Source of the DNA: Hafnia alvei
GTDB taxonomy: Bacteria > Pseudomonadota > Gammaproteobacteria > Enterobacterales > Enterobacteriaceae
NCBI RefSeq assembly: GCF_034424155.1
Contig: NZ_CP139992.1
Coordinates: 3,054,012-3,118,011 of the forward strand
Reading direction: 5' to 3'
DNA length: 64,000 nt
Position numbers and translations under genes: made by a program. The notes under the pieces are model-generated. The model ran no database searches. It saw nothing but the letters and a program-made list of their open reading frames with translations, and was not told the origin of the DNA. Shown piece after piece: positions 39,786-50,400 of the stretch; position 1 is the stretch's first letter, and each line of letters opens with the position of its first letter.

Positions 39786-41885
39786 TGCTTTTGCGCGGTT
39801 GGCAATGATATCTTCGGCCACGTTGCGCGGTGCTTCGGCATAATGGTGAAACTCCATACTGTAGGTTGCGCGCCCCTGAGACATCGATCTCAACGTGGTT
39901 GCGTAACCAAACATCTCGGCCAGCGGAACGTCAGCACGAATAATCTGGCTGCCAAACCGCTCTTCCATGCCCTGCACCATGCCGCGACGGGAAGAGAGAT
40001 CGCCCATGATGTTCCCTGCGTACTCTTCCGGCGTTTCCACCTCGACGTGCATCACCGGTTCCAGAATGGCCGGATCGGCTTGGCGCACGCCGTCTTTAAA
40101 GCCAAAGATCGCCGCCATACGGAAAGCCATTTCCGAAGAGTCGACGTCGTGATACGAACCAAACGTCAGGGTCGCTTTTACGTCCACCACCGGATAACCC
40201 GCCAGCACACCGTTGCTCATGGCTTCGCGCAGGCCTTTCTCCACGGATGGAATGTACTCGCGCGGCACCACGCCGCCTTTAGTGGCATCTTCAAACTTAA
40301 AGCCGCTGCCCGGCTCAAGCGGTTCCAGACTCAGCACCACATGACCGTACTGCCCTTTCCCGCCGGACTGACGCACAAATTTACCTTCGATCTCTTTCAC
40401 CGCTTTGCGTAACGTCTCGCGATAAGTCACCTGCGGACGCCCGATATTGGCCTCAACGCCAAACTCGCGTTTCATGCGGTCGACGATAATTTCCAGATGC
40501 AGCTCGCCCATTCCGGAGATGATTGTCTGACCGGACTCTTCGTCCGTGTGCAAGCGGAACGACGGATCTTCCGCCGCCAGACGCTGCAATGCGATACCCA
40601 TTTTCTCCTGATCGGCCTTGGTTTTCGGCTCGATCGCCAGCGAAATCACCGGTTCTGGGAATTCCATGCGCTCAAGCGTGATCACGTGATCCGGATCGGT
40701 CAGTGTATCGCCCGTCGTGACATCTTTCAGTCCAACACAGGCGGCAATATCCCCCGCCCGCAGCTCGTCGACTTCATGACGATCGTTGGCATGCATCAGC
40801 ACAATGCGTCCAATACGCTCTTTTTTCCCTTTAACCGGGTTGTACACCGCGTCGCCTTTTTTCAGCACGCCGGAATAGACACGGATAAAGGTCAGTTGAC
40901 CAACGTACGGGTCGGTCATCAGCTTGAACGCTAACGCCGAGAACGGTTCATCGTCACTCGGATGGCGTTCCGCTGGCTGCCCTTTTTCATCCACGCCATC
41001 AATAGCCGGAACGTCAAGGGGCGACGGCATCAGTTCGACCACCGCATCAAGCATGCGCTGCACGCCTTTGTTTTTAAACGCACTGCCGCACAGCATCGGC
41101 TGGATCTCACCTTTGATAGTGCGCTTGCGCAGCCCTTCAATGATTTCCGATTCGCTTAGCTCGCCTGTTTCCAGATATTTATCCATCAGAGCATCAGTGG
41201 CTTCCGCCGCCGCCGAGACCATTTTGTCCCGCCAGATTTGCGCAGTACTCAGCAAATCGTCTGGTACCGGACCATAGCTGAAGGTCATTCCCTGAGTGGC
41301 ATCGTCCCACAAAATGGTGCGCATTTTGATGAGATCGACCACGCCGGTAAAATGCTCTTCTGCACCGACAGGAATGACAATCGGCACCGGATTAGCTTTC
41401 AGGCGGTCAATCATCATCTGTACCACGCGGAAGAAATCGGCTCCCTGACGGTCCATTTTATTCACGAACGCCAGACGCGGTACGTGATATTTATTTGCCT
41501 GTCGCCAGACAGTTTCTGACTGCGGCTGTACACCACCGACGGAGTCATACACCATCACCGCGCCGTCGAGCACGCGCATGGATCGCTCCACTTCAATGGT
41601 GAAATCCACGTGCCCTGGGGTGTCGATAATGTTGATCCGGTGCGGTTCAAAATTTCGATCCATACCAGACCAGAAGGCACTCACCGCGGCGGAGGTAATG
41701 GTAATCCCGCGCTCTTGCTCCTGCGCCATCCAGTCTGTTGTTGCCGCGCCATCGTGAACTTCACCCATTTTATGGCTCATTCCGGTATAAAACAGAATGC
41801 GCTCGGTGGTCGTCGTTTTACCGGCATCGATATGCGCGGAGATACCGATGTTGCGATAACGTTCGAGAGGGACGGGTCGGGGCAT
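39783..41885 (-). CDS. Elongation factor G paralogue (EF-G2)
   Basis: This 700-residue GTPase has all EF-G motifs. G1 is [15 protein letters not shown] (residue 18), the switch region is [10 protein letters not shown]3 is DTPGHVDF, G4 is [10 protein letters not shown] and G5 is [10 protein letters not shown]. Domains IV and V are complete ([23 protein letters not shown]). It differs at many positions from the usual enterobacterial FusA, and no rpsL, rpsG or tuf genes are nearby, so it is a second copy outside the str operon. It is divergent from an ArsR-type gene. EF-G mediates translocation and ribosome recycling; paralogues can substitute under stress or confer resistance to EF-G inhibitors. 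Confidence 0.85.
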   Translation of the reverse strand: MPRPVPLERYRNIGISAHIDAGKTTTTERILFYTGMSHKMGEVHDGAATTDWMAQEQERGITITSAAVSAFWSGMDRNFEPHRINIIDTPGHVDFTIEVERSMRVLDGAVMVYDSVGGVQPQSETVWRQANKYHVPRLAFVNKMDRQGADFFRVVQMMIDRLKANPVPIVIPVGAEEHFTGVVDLIKMRTILWDDATQGMTFSYGPVPDDLLSTAQIWRDKMVSAAAEATDALMDKYLETGELSESEIIEGLRKRTIKGEIQPMLCGSAFKNKGVQRMLDAVVELMPSPLDVPAIDGVDEKGQPAERHPSDDEPFSALAFKLMTDPYVGQLTFIRVYSGVLKKGDAVYNPVKGKKERIGRIVLMHANDRHEVDELRAGDIAACVGLKDVTTGDTLTDPDHVITLERMEFPEPVISLAIEPKTKADQEKMGIALQRLAAEDPSFRLHTDEESGQTIISGMGELHLEIIVDRMKREFGVEANIGRPQVTYRETLRKAVKEIEGKFVRQSGGKGQYGHVVLSLEPLEPGSGFKFEDATKGGVVPREYIPSVEKGLREAMSNGVLAGYPVVDVKATLTFGSYHDVDSSEMAFRMAAIFGFKDGVRQADPAILEPVMHVEVETPEEYAGNIMGDLSSRRGMVQGMEERFGSQIIRADVPLAEMFGYATTLRSMSQGRATYSMEFHHYAEAPRNVAEDIIANRAKA

Positions 41886-41940
41886 GATAAATCCTTAGTC
41901 AGTTTGACTTAAATAGAACAACCGAAATGGTCGTCTGTGT

Positions 41941-41983
41941 GTTCGTCTGTTATAATAGTCCTATTGTACGAGTATATACGAAC
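41941..41983. promoter_or_regulatory. Divergent promoter/operator region of EF-G2 and ArsR-type gene
   Basis: The motif GTACGAGTATATACGAAC (41966-41983) is an imperfect palindrome with TATATA at the centre, and GTTCGTC lies nearby at 41941. TATAAT (41951-41956) or the neighbouring AT-rich stretch could be a -10 in either direction. This is a plausible binding site for the ArsR-type regulator. Confidence 0.45.
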
Positions 41984-42046
41984 TATTTTTTTAAGGATGA
42001 GCCTATCATTAAGATAGCTCAAACTGTGCGCTAACTTAGGAAGCCT

Positions 42047-42349
42047 ATGATTGCTAACCATCCCGAACCTGAACAGATCACGTTGGAAAATGTCCTATTA
42101 GCCCTCGGTAACCCGCTAAGACTGGAGATCCTCCGCCTGCTCGCCGACGGCGGCGAACTCAGCTGCAACGCGCTACGTCCAGAAGAAATTGCCAAATCCA
42201 CCATGACGCATCACTGGCGTGTATTGCGCGACAGCGGCGTGATCTGGCAGCGTCCACAGGGACGCGAGAATATGATTTCTTTACGTAGAGAAGATTTAGA
42301 TACCCGTTTCCCAGGGTTGCTGGATACGTTACTGAGAGTGATGCAATAA
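42047..42349 (+). CDS. ArsR-family transcriptional regulator
   Basis: The 100-residue protein has ALGNPLRLEILRLLADGGEL near residue 20 and ILRL followed by STMTHHWRVLRDSGVIW, the ArsR winged-helix-turn-helix with the recognition helix around MTHHWRVLR. The usual metal-binding CVC motif is not present; it has only a Cys near residue 45, so metal sensing is doubtful. It faces the EF-G2 gene, which it probably represses. AGGAAG lies six bases before the start. Confidence 0.8.
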   Translation: MIANHPEPEQITLENVLLALGNPLRLEILRLLADGGELSCNALRPEEIAKSTMTHHWRVLRDSGVIWQRPQGRENMISLRREDLDTRFPGLLDTLLRVMQ

Positions 42350-43122
42350 CCTTTGCTTCTATGCTGGGTGGCACTCACGCTAACCCAGCCTGATTTCTAC
42401 AGCCGCGTCGAGCACGACTGCTGCCGATCTTGACCCAACGCCATAATACGATTGTCTCCCTTTGCTCCTATTCCCTCACTCACGTCCTATCAGCTCACTA
42501 TTAAATTTCCCCCCTCAAAATCCCCATCACGAATACCTTTTACATCATCACGAATATTCCAGAATTGGATGAGTCATCCGATGAGTGGCTTATAAAACCG
42601 AATTAAAACTCTAAAAAAACCAATATAACCAGACGATAAAATTATAAAACAAAATTTCACTGATATAAATATCTGACAAGAGTAGGCCTAAGTATACTTT
42701 TGCTCAAGAAAACGAAGGCGCACCATAAAGCGCACCAATAATATCTTCACCTCTGGTCATCTAATAATAATCAGCACTAGACAGGTAGAAGAGTTACGCG
42801 GTTTTAGCCTGCGGCTGCCGCTGAGCAACATCGCTGAACAACAGAGCTCCCTTAATTTGGCCATTGTTCATTCTGTTATACGTATATTGAAGCGCGGAGT
42901 ATTTCCGTTTTTTAACCATTCGTTTTTAACATAGAACGTAAAAAATGATAGTAGCCTAATGATGATTGTGGAATTTGAATTTTCAAAGTTAATAGACCGC
43001 CTCCTTCCTCAATCTATGCGGCTCAATGCCGTAAGTCATATATCGAGATTTGACTCGTTATGCTGCTGACGCTATCGCTAACCTAAGATGAGTTTCATGC
43101 TTGATTTGGACATAAACATAAA
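42350..43122. other. Intergenic region (about 770 bases)
   Basis: No convincing gene. It includes the short rest of the ArsR transcript, AT-rich sequence from 42520 to 42720, and a less AT-rich stretch near 42790-42890 that may be a decayed coding fragment but has no recognisable frame. The regulator promoter probably lies near 43040-43120. Confidence 0.4.
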
Positions 43123-43806
43123 ATGAAAATTACCATGAATGATGACAAGAGACACAACAAGATTTCCATTATTACGGATAACGAATACCTAAAGTTAGGT
43201 CTATTCTCCTTACTTGACGATCTTGACCCAAAAATCATCGTCAATAAGGCTATTTTTATTGATGTAGATAGTTTGAAACTTATGTCAGATCTTGGGATTA
43301 TTTTAAAAAATGCCTATGCAAACCGTACATCAGTGATCCTTATTTGTTCAGCCGGCGATATGTCGATGGTATTAGAGCGATTACCGCATATCGATATTAA
43401 TGCTCCGCTGTCAGTTTGGATGCGTGATATGCCCTCGTTGCTCAGATCAAGCTTAACTTATTACTTCATTAAAGAGTTCAACGATCTTATTTGTGTTAAA
43501 AAATTGGGCTCAATGAAAATGGCTATTATTCTTATGGCAAATAAAGGATGGACGTTTAGCCTGATAGCCAGAACGCTTAGAATTTCGCATAAAACGCTTT
43601 ACCGCTATACGGGTGGACTCGTCTCATACTTTAATGTGAAAAATATCAACTTCTTATTTTATTTTTTGAGAGCGAGATTTCCGCCCTCTTATTTTGATTC
43701 GCGTTTTGGTGACTATTCACCAAGAACGCCGTTGTTGTCATTCGTTGCAGGGAAAGTTCTTCCTCAACACCCTGCGCGAGTTGCACCACACTTGCCCCAA
43801 CCGTAG
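43123..43806 (+). CDS. LuxR-type transcriptional regulator, adhesin locus
   Basis: The protein has 227 residues; MNDDKRHNKISIIT at 43135 is an alternative start. Residues 15-120 resemble a response-regulator-like domain (LKLGLFSLLDD, TSVILICSAG) without a clear phosphorylated Asp. The C-terminal HTH is MAIILMANKGWTFSLIARTL with RISHKTLYRYTGGL, the LuxR/GerE pattern. It precedes a lipoprotein and a giant adhesin on the same strand. Regulators of this degenerate type are common near fimbrial and adhesin genes. Confidence 0.68.
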   Translation: MKITMNDDKRHNKISIITDNEYLKLGLFSLLDDLDPKIIVNKAIFIDVDSLKLMSDLGIILKNAYANRTSVILICSAGDMSMVLERLPHIDINAPLSVWMRDMPSLLRSSLTYYFIKEFNDLICVKKLGSMKMAIILMANKGWTFSLIARTLRISHKTLYRYTGGLVSYFNVKNINFLFYFLRARFPPSYFDSRFGDYSPRTPLLSFVAGKVLPQHPARVAPHLPQP

Positions 43807-43826
43807 CCAATACTGGCCGTTTAATA

Positions 43827-43839
43827 ATGATTTAATCAT
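43827..43839. promoter_or_regulatory. Palindrome before the lipoprotein gene
   Basis: ATGATTTAATCAT is a perfect 13-base palindrome about 25 bases before the lipoprotein start codon and just ahead of AAGGAG. It may be an operator for one of the regulators of this locus. Confidence 0.4.
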
Positions 43840-43863
43840 GATGTAATTAAGGAGCTATTTTAT

Positions 43864-44322
43864 ATGAACATGGGTTCATCAAAATTATTGATCTTGGGAT
43901 CAATCTGTCTGTTGGCTGCATGCTCAACTCAGCCAACAAAGAAGCCTCAGAGCAACAACCATAAAACAGCTGCGGCAACGACTGGGTATACGAATGCAAA
44001 TACACCAACGGATAATTATATTGCAAAACGCACCGCAAACTTGACCGGCATCACTTTGGCTTCAACCAATAACGTTTGTGTTGACCACTTTAATTTCCTC
44101 AGAGAGACACAGGCTCCTCAATATCAAAAATATACCAAAGACTATGGTGACATTGGCAAAGGATATCGTTTCTTGAACGTCAATAAAAACATTATGGATA
44201 ACGACGCCAAAGAAGTTTATACCATGTCGCTTGAAATGAAATTAGATACATTATGTTCAAAAGTGCAATACACCGGATATTCCGTTGTTAAAGGAAAAAT
44301 AAAAGAACTCGCCGGAATTTAA
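43864..44322 (+). CDS. Adhesin-locus lipoprotein, paralogue 1
   Basis: The protein has 152 residues with a lipoprotein signal (LLILGSICLLAACSTQ) and lipobox LAAC. A Thr/Asn-rich linker follows. The conserved C-terminal part has NVCVDHFNFLRE, YRFLNVNKNIMDNDAKEVYT and MKLDTLCSKVQY. Two Cys in the mature part (NVC, LCS) could form a disulfide. A closely similar lipoprotein lies at 53472-53930 on the other strand. AAGGAG precedes the start. It sits just upstream of the adhesin, so an assembly or surface role is possible; unknown family. Confidence 0.7.
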   Translation: MNMGSSKLLILGSICLLAACSTQPTKKPQSNNHKTAAATTGYTNANTPTDNYIAKRTANLTGITLASTNNVCVDHFNFLRETQAPQYQKYTKDYGDIGKGYRFLNVNKNIMDNDAKEVYTMSLEMKLDTLCSKVQYTGYSVVKGKIKELAGI

Positions 44323-44347
44323 TTCCACATAAAAATAGATTTCTAGC

Positions 44348-44380
44348 AAGAGCCCTTCTTTTAAGAAGATAGGGCTCTTT
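44348..44380 (+). terminator. Terminator after the first lipoprotein gene
   Basis: AAGAGCCC / GGGCTCTT with an inner TTCTT / AAGAA pairing, then TTTGTG. It lies before the adhesin start, so the adhesin may have its own promoter or depend on read-through. Confidence 0.6.
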
Positions 44381-44415
44381 GTGTATTTCATAAAAATATT
44401 ACATTGGTATTCGTT

Positions 44416-47400
44416 ATGAGAAAAATAATTTCACCTAGAGGGATGAAAATAACCTCTTGGGGGATAATCTTTATTCAGGTTCTTACACCATTGTTAATTT
44501 CCGCCAGCTCTGTTGCTCGGGCCACTGAATATAACAATATGGAGGAGACAATTCTTGGGCTGCAATCCGTCGTTGATAATAATGCGAAAACGATCATTCA
44601 GCCGACGTCTCCTCTAATAACGAAAGAAAAAAAGAACCTGCCAGCGTTAACCACAACGCCAGAATTTCAATCTCTTTTTCCGCCGGAAACAACTCCGACG
44701 CCTTCAGCTCCCGTAAGCATAACACCAGAACAACCTTTATCTCATTTGCCCTCTCTCGGCAGCGATGCAGCTTCCCGTGATTCAGCGCCAGCCGCCGATC
44801 TCACGGGTAATGCAATGCAAGCAGGGCAAATTCTCTCCAGTGATAACGTCACCAATGCATCAATTAATTATGCTAAAAGCATTGGCGAGGGATTAATTAA
44901 TCAGCAAATCAACGATTGGCTGAACCAAAAAGGTACTGCGCGCGTTAGCGTAGGTTCTGATAATAAAATTGCAGGCGATATGTTACTTCCCATCATCGGG
45001 GATAATGACAGTCTGTTCTTCTCTCAGGTTGGGCTTCACGGAAATGAAGACCGAAATACCGCTAACTTAGGCCTCGGCTATCGTCAGTATATTGGCGATT
45101 GGATGTACGGGGTTAACACCTTCTACGACTACGATTACACCGGCAAAAATGCGCGACTCGGCGTTGGCGGCGAAGCGTGGACCGATTATTTGAAACTGGC
45201 GGTTAACGGCTACTATGGCTTAACCGACTGGCATCAATCTCATCTCTCGGACATGAAGGATTACGATGAGCGCCCTGCCAATGGTTTCGACCTACGTGCA
45301 GAAGCCTACTTGCCGTCATACCCCCAGCTTGGGGCGAATATCAAATATGAACAGTACTTCGGCAAAGGCATCGATCTTGGTACAGGCACAAATCCAGATG
45401 ATTTAAAAAATAATCCAAAAGCCCTGACGCTAGGTTTGAACTATACGCCGGTGCCATTAGTCACCATTAAAGGCGAACACTCCGTGGGTGATAAAGATGA
45501 TAGCCGCATTGGACTAGACATCAATTATCGCTTTGGTGTGCCTTGGGCGCAGCAAATCAGCGCAGACTCCGTTGACGCACTCCGCAGCCTGATGGGCAGC
45601 ATGTATGAGTTTGTCGATCGTAACTATGAAATTGTAATGCAGTACCGCAAGCAGGATTTACTGCGTATTTCCCTGCCGAATAAAGTGACGGCCAAAGCGG
45701 CTGAAACCATCATCCTTCCATTGACGGTTTCTAAAGCCAAATACGGTCTGAAAGACGTTGACTGGACGGCATCAGCAGAATTCCTAGCGAACGGTGGTTC
45801 ATTCCGAAAATTATCGTTAACGCAGTTGGAAGTTAAATTACCGCCCTACGTCTATACCAAACGCGCGAATGCCGCTCAGGGTTACGTGATTAAAGCCGTT
45901 GGCGTCGATAACAATGGTAACAATTCGAATACTGCGGCAACTACGATTAACGTGGAGCCTTCTAAGAATATCATTAGTGAATTGGCGATTACCCCATCAG
46001 GTTCGGTTCCAGCCAATGATTCTGATTACTTCACCGTAACGGCCTTTGTTCGTGATGAACAAAGCCAGCCGATGGTGGCTGAGCCTATCACTTTTGATAT
46101 TGATAACCTTAAAGGCGCAGACGGGCGCTCAGCGGCCACATTGTTTAAAGATGGACGTTCCAGCCCTCAATCGTTGACGGTTAACACCGACGGCAACGGT
46201 AAAGCGACGGTCTTCGTACGGAGCAAACTGGCAAAAATCGGCGTCATTACGGCTACCATGAATAATGGTAACTATAAGTCGGGTCAGGTTGAATTCATTG
46301 CCGACGCGGCTTCCGCGCAGATCAGTGCGCTAGAAATCATTAAAAACCACGCGCTGGCCGATGGGAAAAGCACCAATAAACTGCAAGCCACGGTAAAAGA
46401 TGCCAACGGCAACGCGCTTGCCAATGTGCAGGTCGGTTTAGATGCAACGCACAATGCCAGCCTAGTGAATGGTTCAACGATGATGACCGATTCCGAAGGT
46501 CAGGCCATGGTGTTAGTCACCAATGCCATCGTCGGTGATAGCACCATCACGGCACGTATTAACGGCAGCGCCAAAACCCAAGCAGTGACGTTTATTGCAG
46601 ACAAATCAACGTCTGTGATTAGACAAGGTGATATGACCGCGACTCAGGACGCTATCGCCAACGGCACCGCAACCAACAAGATTACCGCCAAAATCACCGA
46701 TGCTAATGCGAATACCGTTTCTGATGTCACGGTACATTTCACCGTCAGCAACGGGGCCAAAATCACCACGGTGAAAGGCGTGACCGGCGATGATGGGATT
46801 GCTACGGCGACGGTGACCAGCCTCAAGGCGGATACCTATACCGTAACGGCGCGAATTCAAGAATCAGGAAATAGCGCTCAAGCGGATACTCGCTTTATTG
46901 CTGATAGTTCAACTGCAACCATCACCGATAGTAATTTGACCATCGATCCGAACGGCGCATTGGCCAACGGCGTAAACACCGACAACGTAGCCGTTATCGT
47001 TACCGATGCCAATAATAACCTCGTACCAAATGCTACGGTGAATTTCGTTGTCGCATCTGGCGCAACCATTACCACGGTGATCGGCACCACCGGCGCAGAC
47101 GGCAAGGCGACCGCAACGGTCACCAGTAGCACATCCGGCACATACGCCGTCACAGCGACGGTTAACGGGCATTCAGCCAGTAAAGACGCGGTATTTGTTG
47201 CCGATAGCGGCACAGCGACCATTACGTCTGGCGATCTGAAAGTCACCGTCGATAACGCGTTGGCCAACGGAACCGCGATGAATGCGGTACAAGCCAAAGT
47301 AACAGATGCGCATGGCAACACCGTTCCCAACGTTACGGTGAATTTTACCGCTGACCACGGCGCAATTGTCACCACTGCATCAGCGGTAACAGACGCCAGC

Positions 47401-50400
47401 GGCTTGGCCAGCACGACCCTCAGCAATATAACGTCGGGAACAACCAACATTGTTGCCGCCATTAACGGCACAAGCCAGAATGTAAATACTAACTTCGCAC
47501 CGGACGATTCAACGGCAACGATCACCAAGGGCAACCTCGTCGTTATCCAGAATAACGCCAAGGCCAACGGAAGTGATGCCAACTCGGTACAGGCGAAAGT
47601 TACCGATGCCAACGGAAATCTGGTACCAAATGCCACGGTTAACTTTAGCGCTAATCATGGTGCCACAGTCGTTACGGCATCAGCGATCACCAATGCGCAG
47701 GGTCTTGCCAGCACTGAGCTGACCAATACGCTGTCGGGTGCCGCTACCGTCACGGCGAAAATTAACGGTCAGAGTATCGCCGTTGATACTCAGTTTGTGG
47801 CCGATGGTTCAACGGCGGTCATTGTCAAAGGCGATCTAACGGTCACCGCTGATAACGCCAAAGCCGATGGGCATGCAACCAATGCGGTGCAGGCGAAAGT
47901 CACGGATGCAAACGGGAACCTTGTGCCTAATGCGTCGGTCAGTTTCAGCGCGGATAACGGGGCGACTATCGCAACGGCCACCGCCACCACCAACGATCAA
48001 GGCTTAGCAACGACGTCGCTCACCAACTTGACGACCGGCGTAGCGAAGGTTACCGCAACCATTAACAGCAGCAGCCAAGTCGTAAATACTCACTTCGTGG
48101 CTGATGATGGCACCGCAACGATTGTCAGTGGCAACCTCACCGTTCTGGTGAATAACGCCAAAGCCAACGGCGCAGACACCAACTCGGTTCAGGCGAAAGT
48201 CACGGATGCCAATGGTAACCTCGTCCCAAATACCGTGGTTAGCTTCACGGCAAATCATGGCGCAACGGTGATCACGGCTTCTGCTACCACCAATGAAAAC
48301 GGCCTAGCAACGACAACACTAACCAACGTGAGCGCGGGGGTCACCAACGTTTCCGCCGCGATTAACGGGAATAGCCAGAATATCGATACCACGTTTGTGG
48401 CCGACGATAGCACCTCGACGATTGTTAAAGGTGACTTAACGGTTATCATCAACAATGCTAAAGCCAACGGTACGGACAGCAACAAAGTTCAAGCCAAAGT
48501 GACAGACGCCAATGGCAACCTTGTTCCTAATACGCCGGTCAACTTTACGGCGAATAATGGTGCAACGGTGGTGACTGCATTAGTCACCACGGATAGCCAA
48601 GGGTTAGCAAGCACTTCCCTCACCAACATCACGGCAGGCATCACCAAAGTAACCGCAACGGTCAACGCCAATAGCCAAAATGTTGATACAACCTTTGCCG
48701 CCGATGACAGCACGGCAACCATTGTCAGCGGCGATCTCACTATCACCATTAACAATGCAAAAGCCAACGGCACCGACGCGAATAAGGTTCAGGCCAAGGT
48801 AACAGATGCCAATGGCAACCTCGTTCCCAATACCGCCGTCAGTTTCGCCGCCGATAACGGCGCAACGATTGCCACAGCGTCAGCCATGACGAATAGTCAG
48901 GGCTTGGCTAGCACTACTCTGACTAACGTCAAGGCTGGAATCACCACCGTCACCGCAACCATTAATGGCGATAGCCAAAACGTGGCGACCACCTTCGTGG
49001 CTGACGACAGCACGTCAACGATAACCAGCGCGAACTTAACGGTTACCGTGAACAATGCGAAGGCCGATGGCGTTGATATCAATACGGTGCAGGCTAAGGT
49101 CACTGATGCGCAGGGAAACTCGGTTCCTAACGCAACGGTCAGTTTCACAGCCAATAACGGCGCAGGCGTCGCGACGTCATCCGTCACGACCGATGCTCAA
49201 GGACTTGCCAGTACCAATCTGACCAACGTGACAGCTGGGATCACCAAAGTGACTGCTGCCATCAACGGCACAAGCCAAACGGTGGACACGTCCTTTGAGG
49301 CGGATGGTGGAACTTCAACTATCACCGATGGCAACCTAACCGTAACGCTTAACAACGCCAAAGCCGATGGCTCAGCCACCAATGCGGTTCAAGCAAAAGT
49401 GACCGATGCCAAAGGCAACGCGGTGCCTAATGTTGATGTCAGCTTCAGTGCCAATAATGGCGCCACGGTTATCACTGCAACGGTCACCACCAATGCTCAA
49501 GGCTTAGCGAGCACAACGCTAACCAACGTTACCGCGGGCACCACCAAAGTAACGGCGGCTATCAACGGCAATCGCCAAAGCGTTAACACAACGTTTATCG
49601 CCGATGATGGCACCTCCACCATTACTGATGGCAACCTGACCGTGACCGTCAATAATGCCAAAGCAAATGGTTCGGCAACCAATGAGGTTCAAGCAAAAGT
49701 CACCGATGCCAACGGCAATACGGTGCCAAACGTTGAAGTGCGTTTCTCTGCTAACAACGGTGCATCGATTATTGATGCCGCTGTAATGACCAACGAAAAC
49801 GGCGTAGCGGTAACCACGCTCACCAACGTGACTGCGGGAAATACCAAGGTCACCGCAGTGATTAACGGATCGAACCAAACCGTTGATACCACCTTTGTCG
49901 CGGATGACACGACTGGCACCATCGTCAACGGCAATTTAACGGTCACCGCAGACAATGCGAAAGCTAACGGCACCGCCACCAATGCCGTTCAGGCCAAAGT
50001 GACCGATGCTAATGGCAACCTTGTGCCAAACACCGTGGTGAGTTTCACCGCCACTAACGGCGCAACGGTCACTACCGCATCGGCAACCACTAACACTCAG
50101 GGATTAGCAAGTACCACTCTCACTAACGTGAAAGCGGGCGTGACCAAAGTGACAGCCACGATTAACGGCGATAGCCAGACGGTAGATACCACGTTTATCG
50201 CGGATGATACGACCGGCACCATCGTGAATGGCGCGCTGACCGTTATCGTCAACAACGCCAAAGCCAACGGTACCGACAGTAACAAAGTTCAGGCTACGGT
50301 CACCGATGCTAACGGAAACCTTGTACCAAATACCGTGGTCACCTTCGCGGCAGATAACGGCGCAACGGTCACCACCGTATCGGCAACCACGAACGCACAA

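Noticed and set aside
39771-41912. Plus-strand frames opposite the EF-G2 gene (for example 39771-40412, 40497-40934)
   Set aside because: Antisense shadows of a conserved gene; His/Arg-rich composition and no start signals.
43847-44038. Minus-strand frame over the first lipoprotein
   Set aside because: Shadow of the lipoprotein signal and linker; the plus frame has the lipobox, ribosome site and a paralogue.
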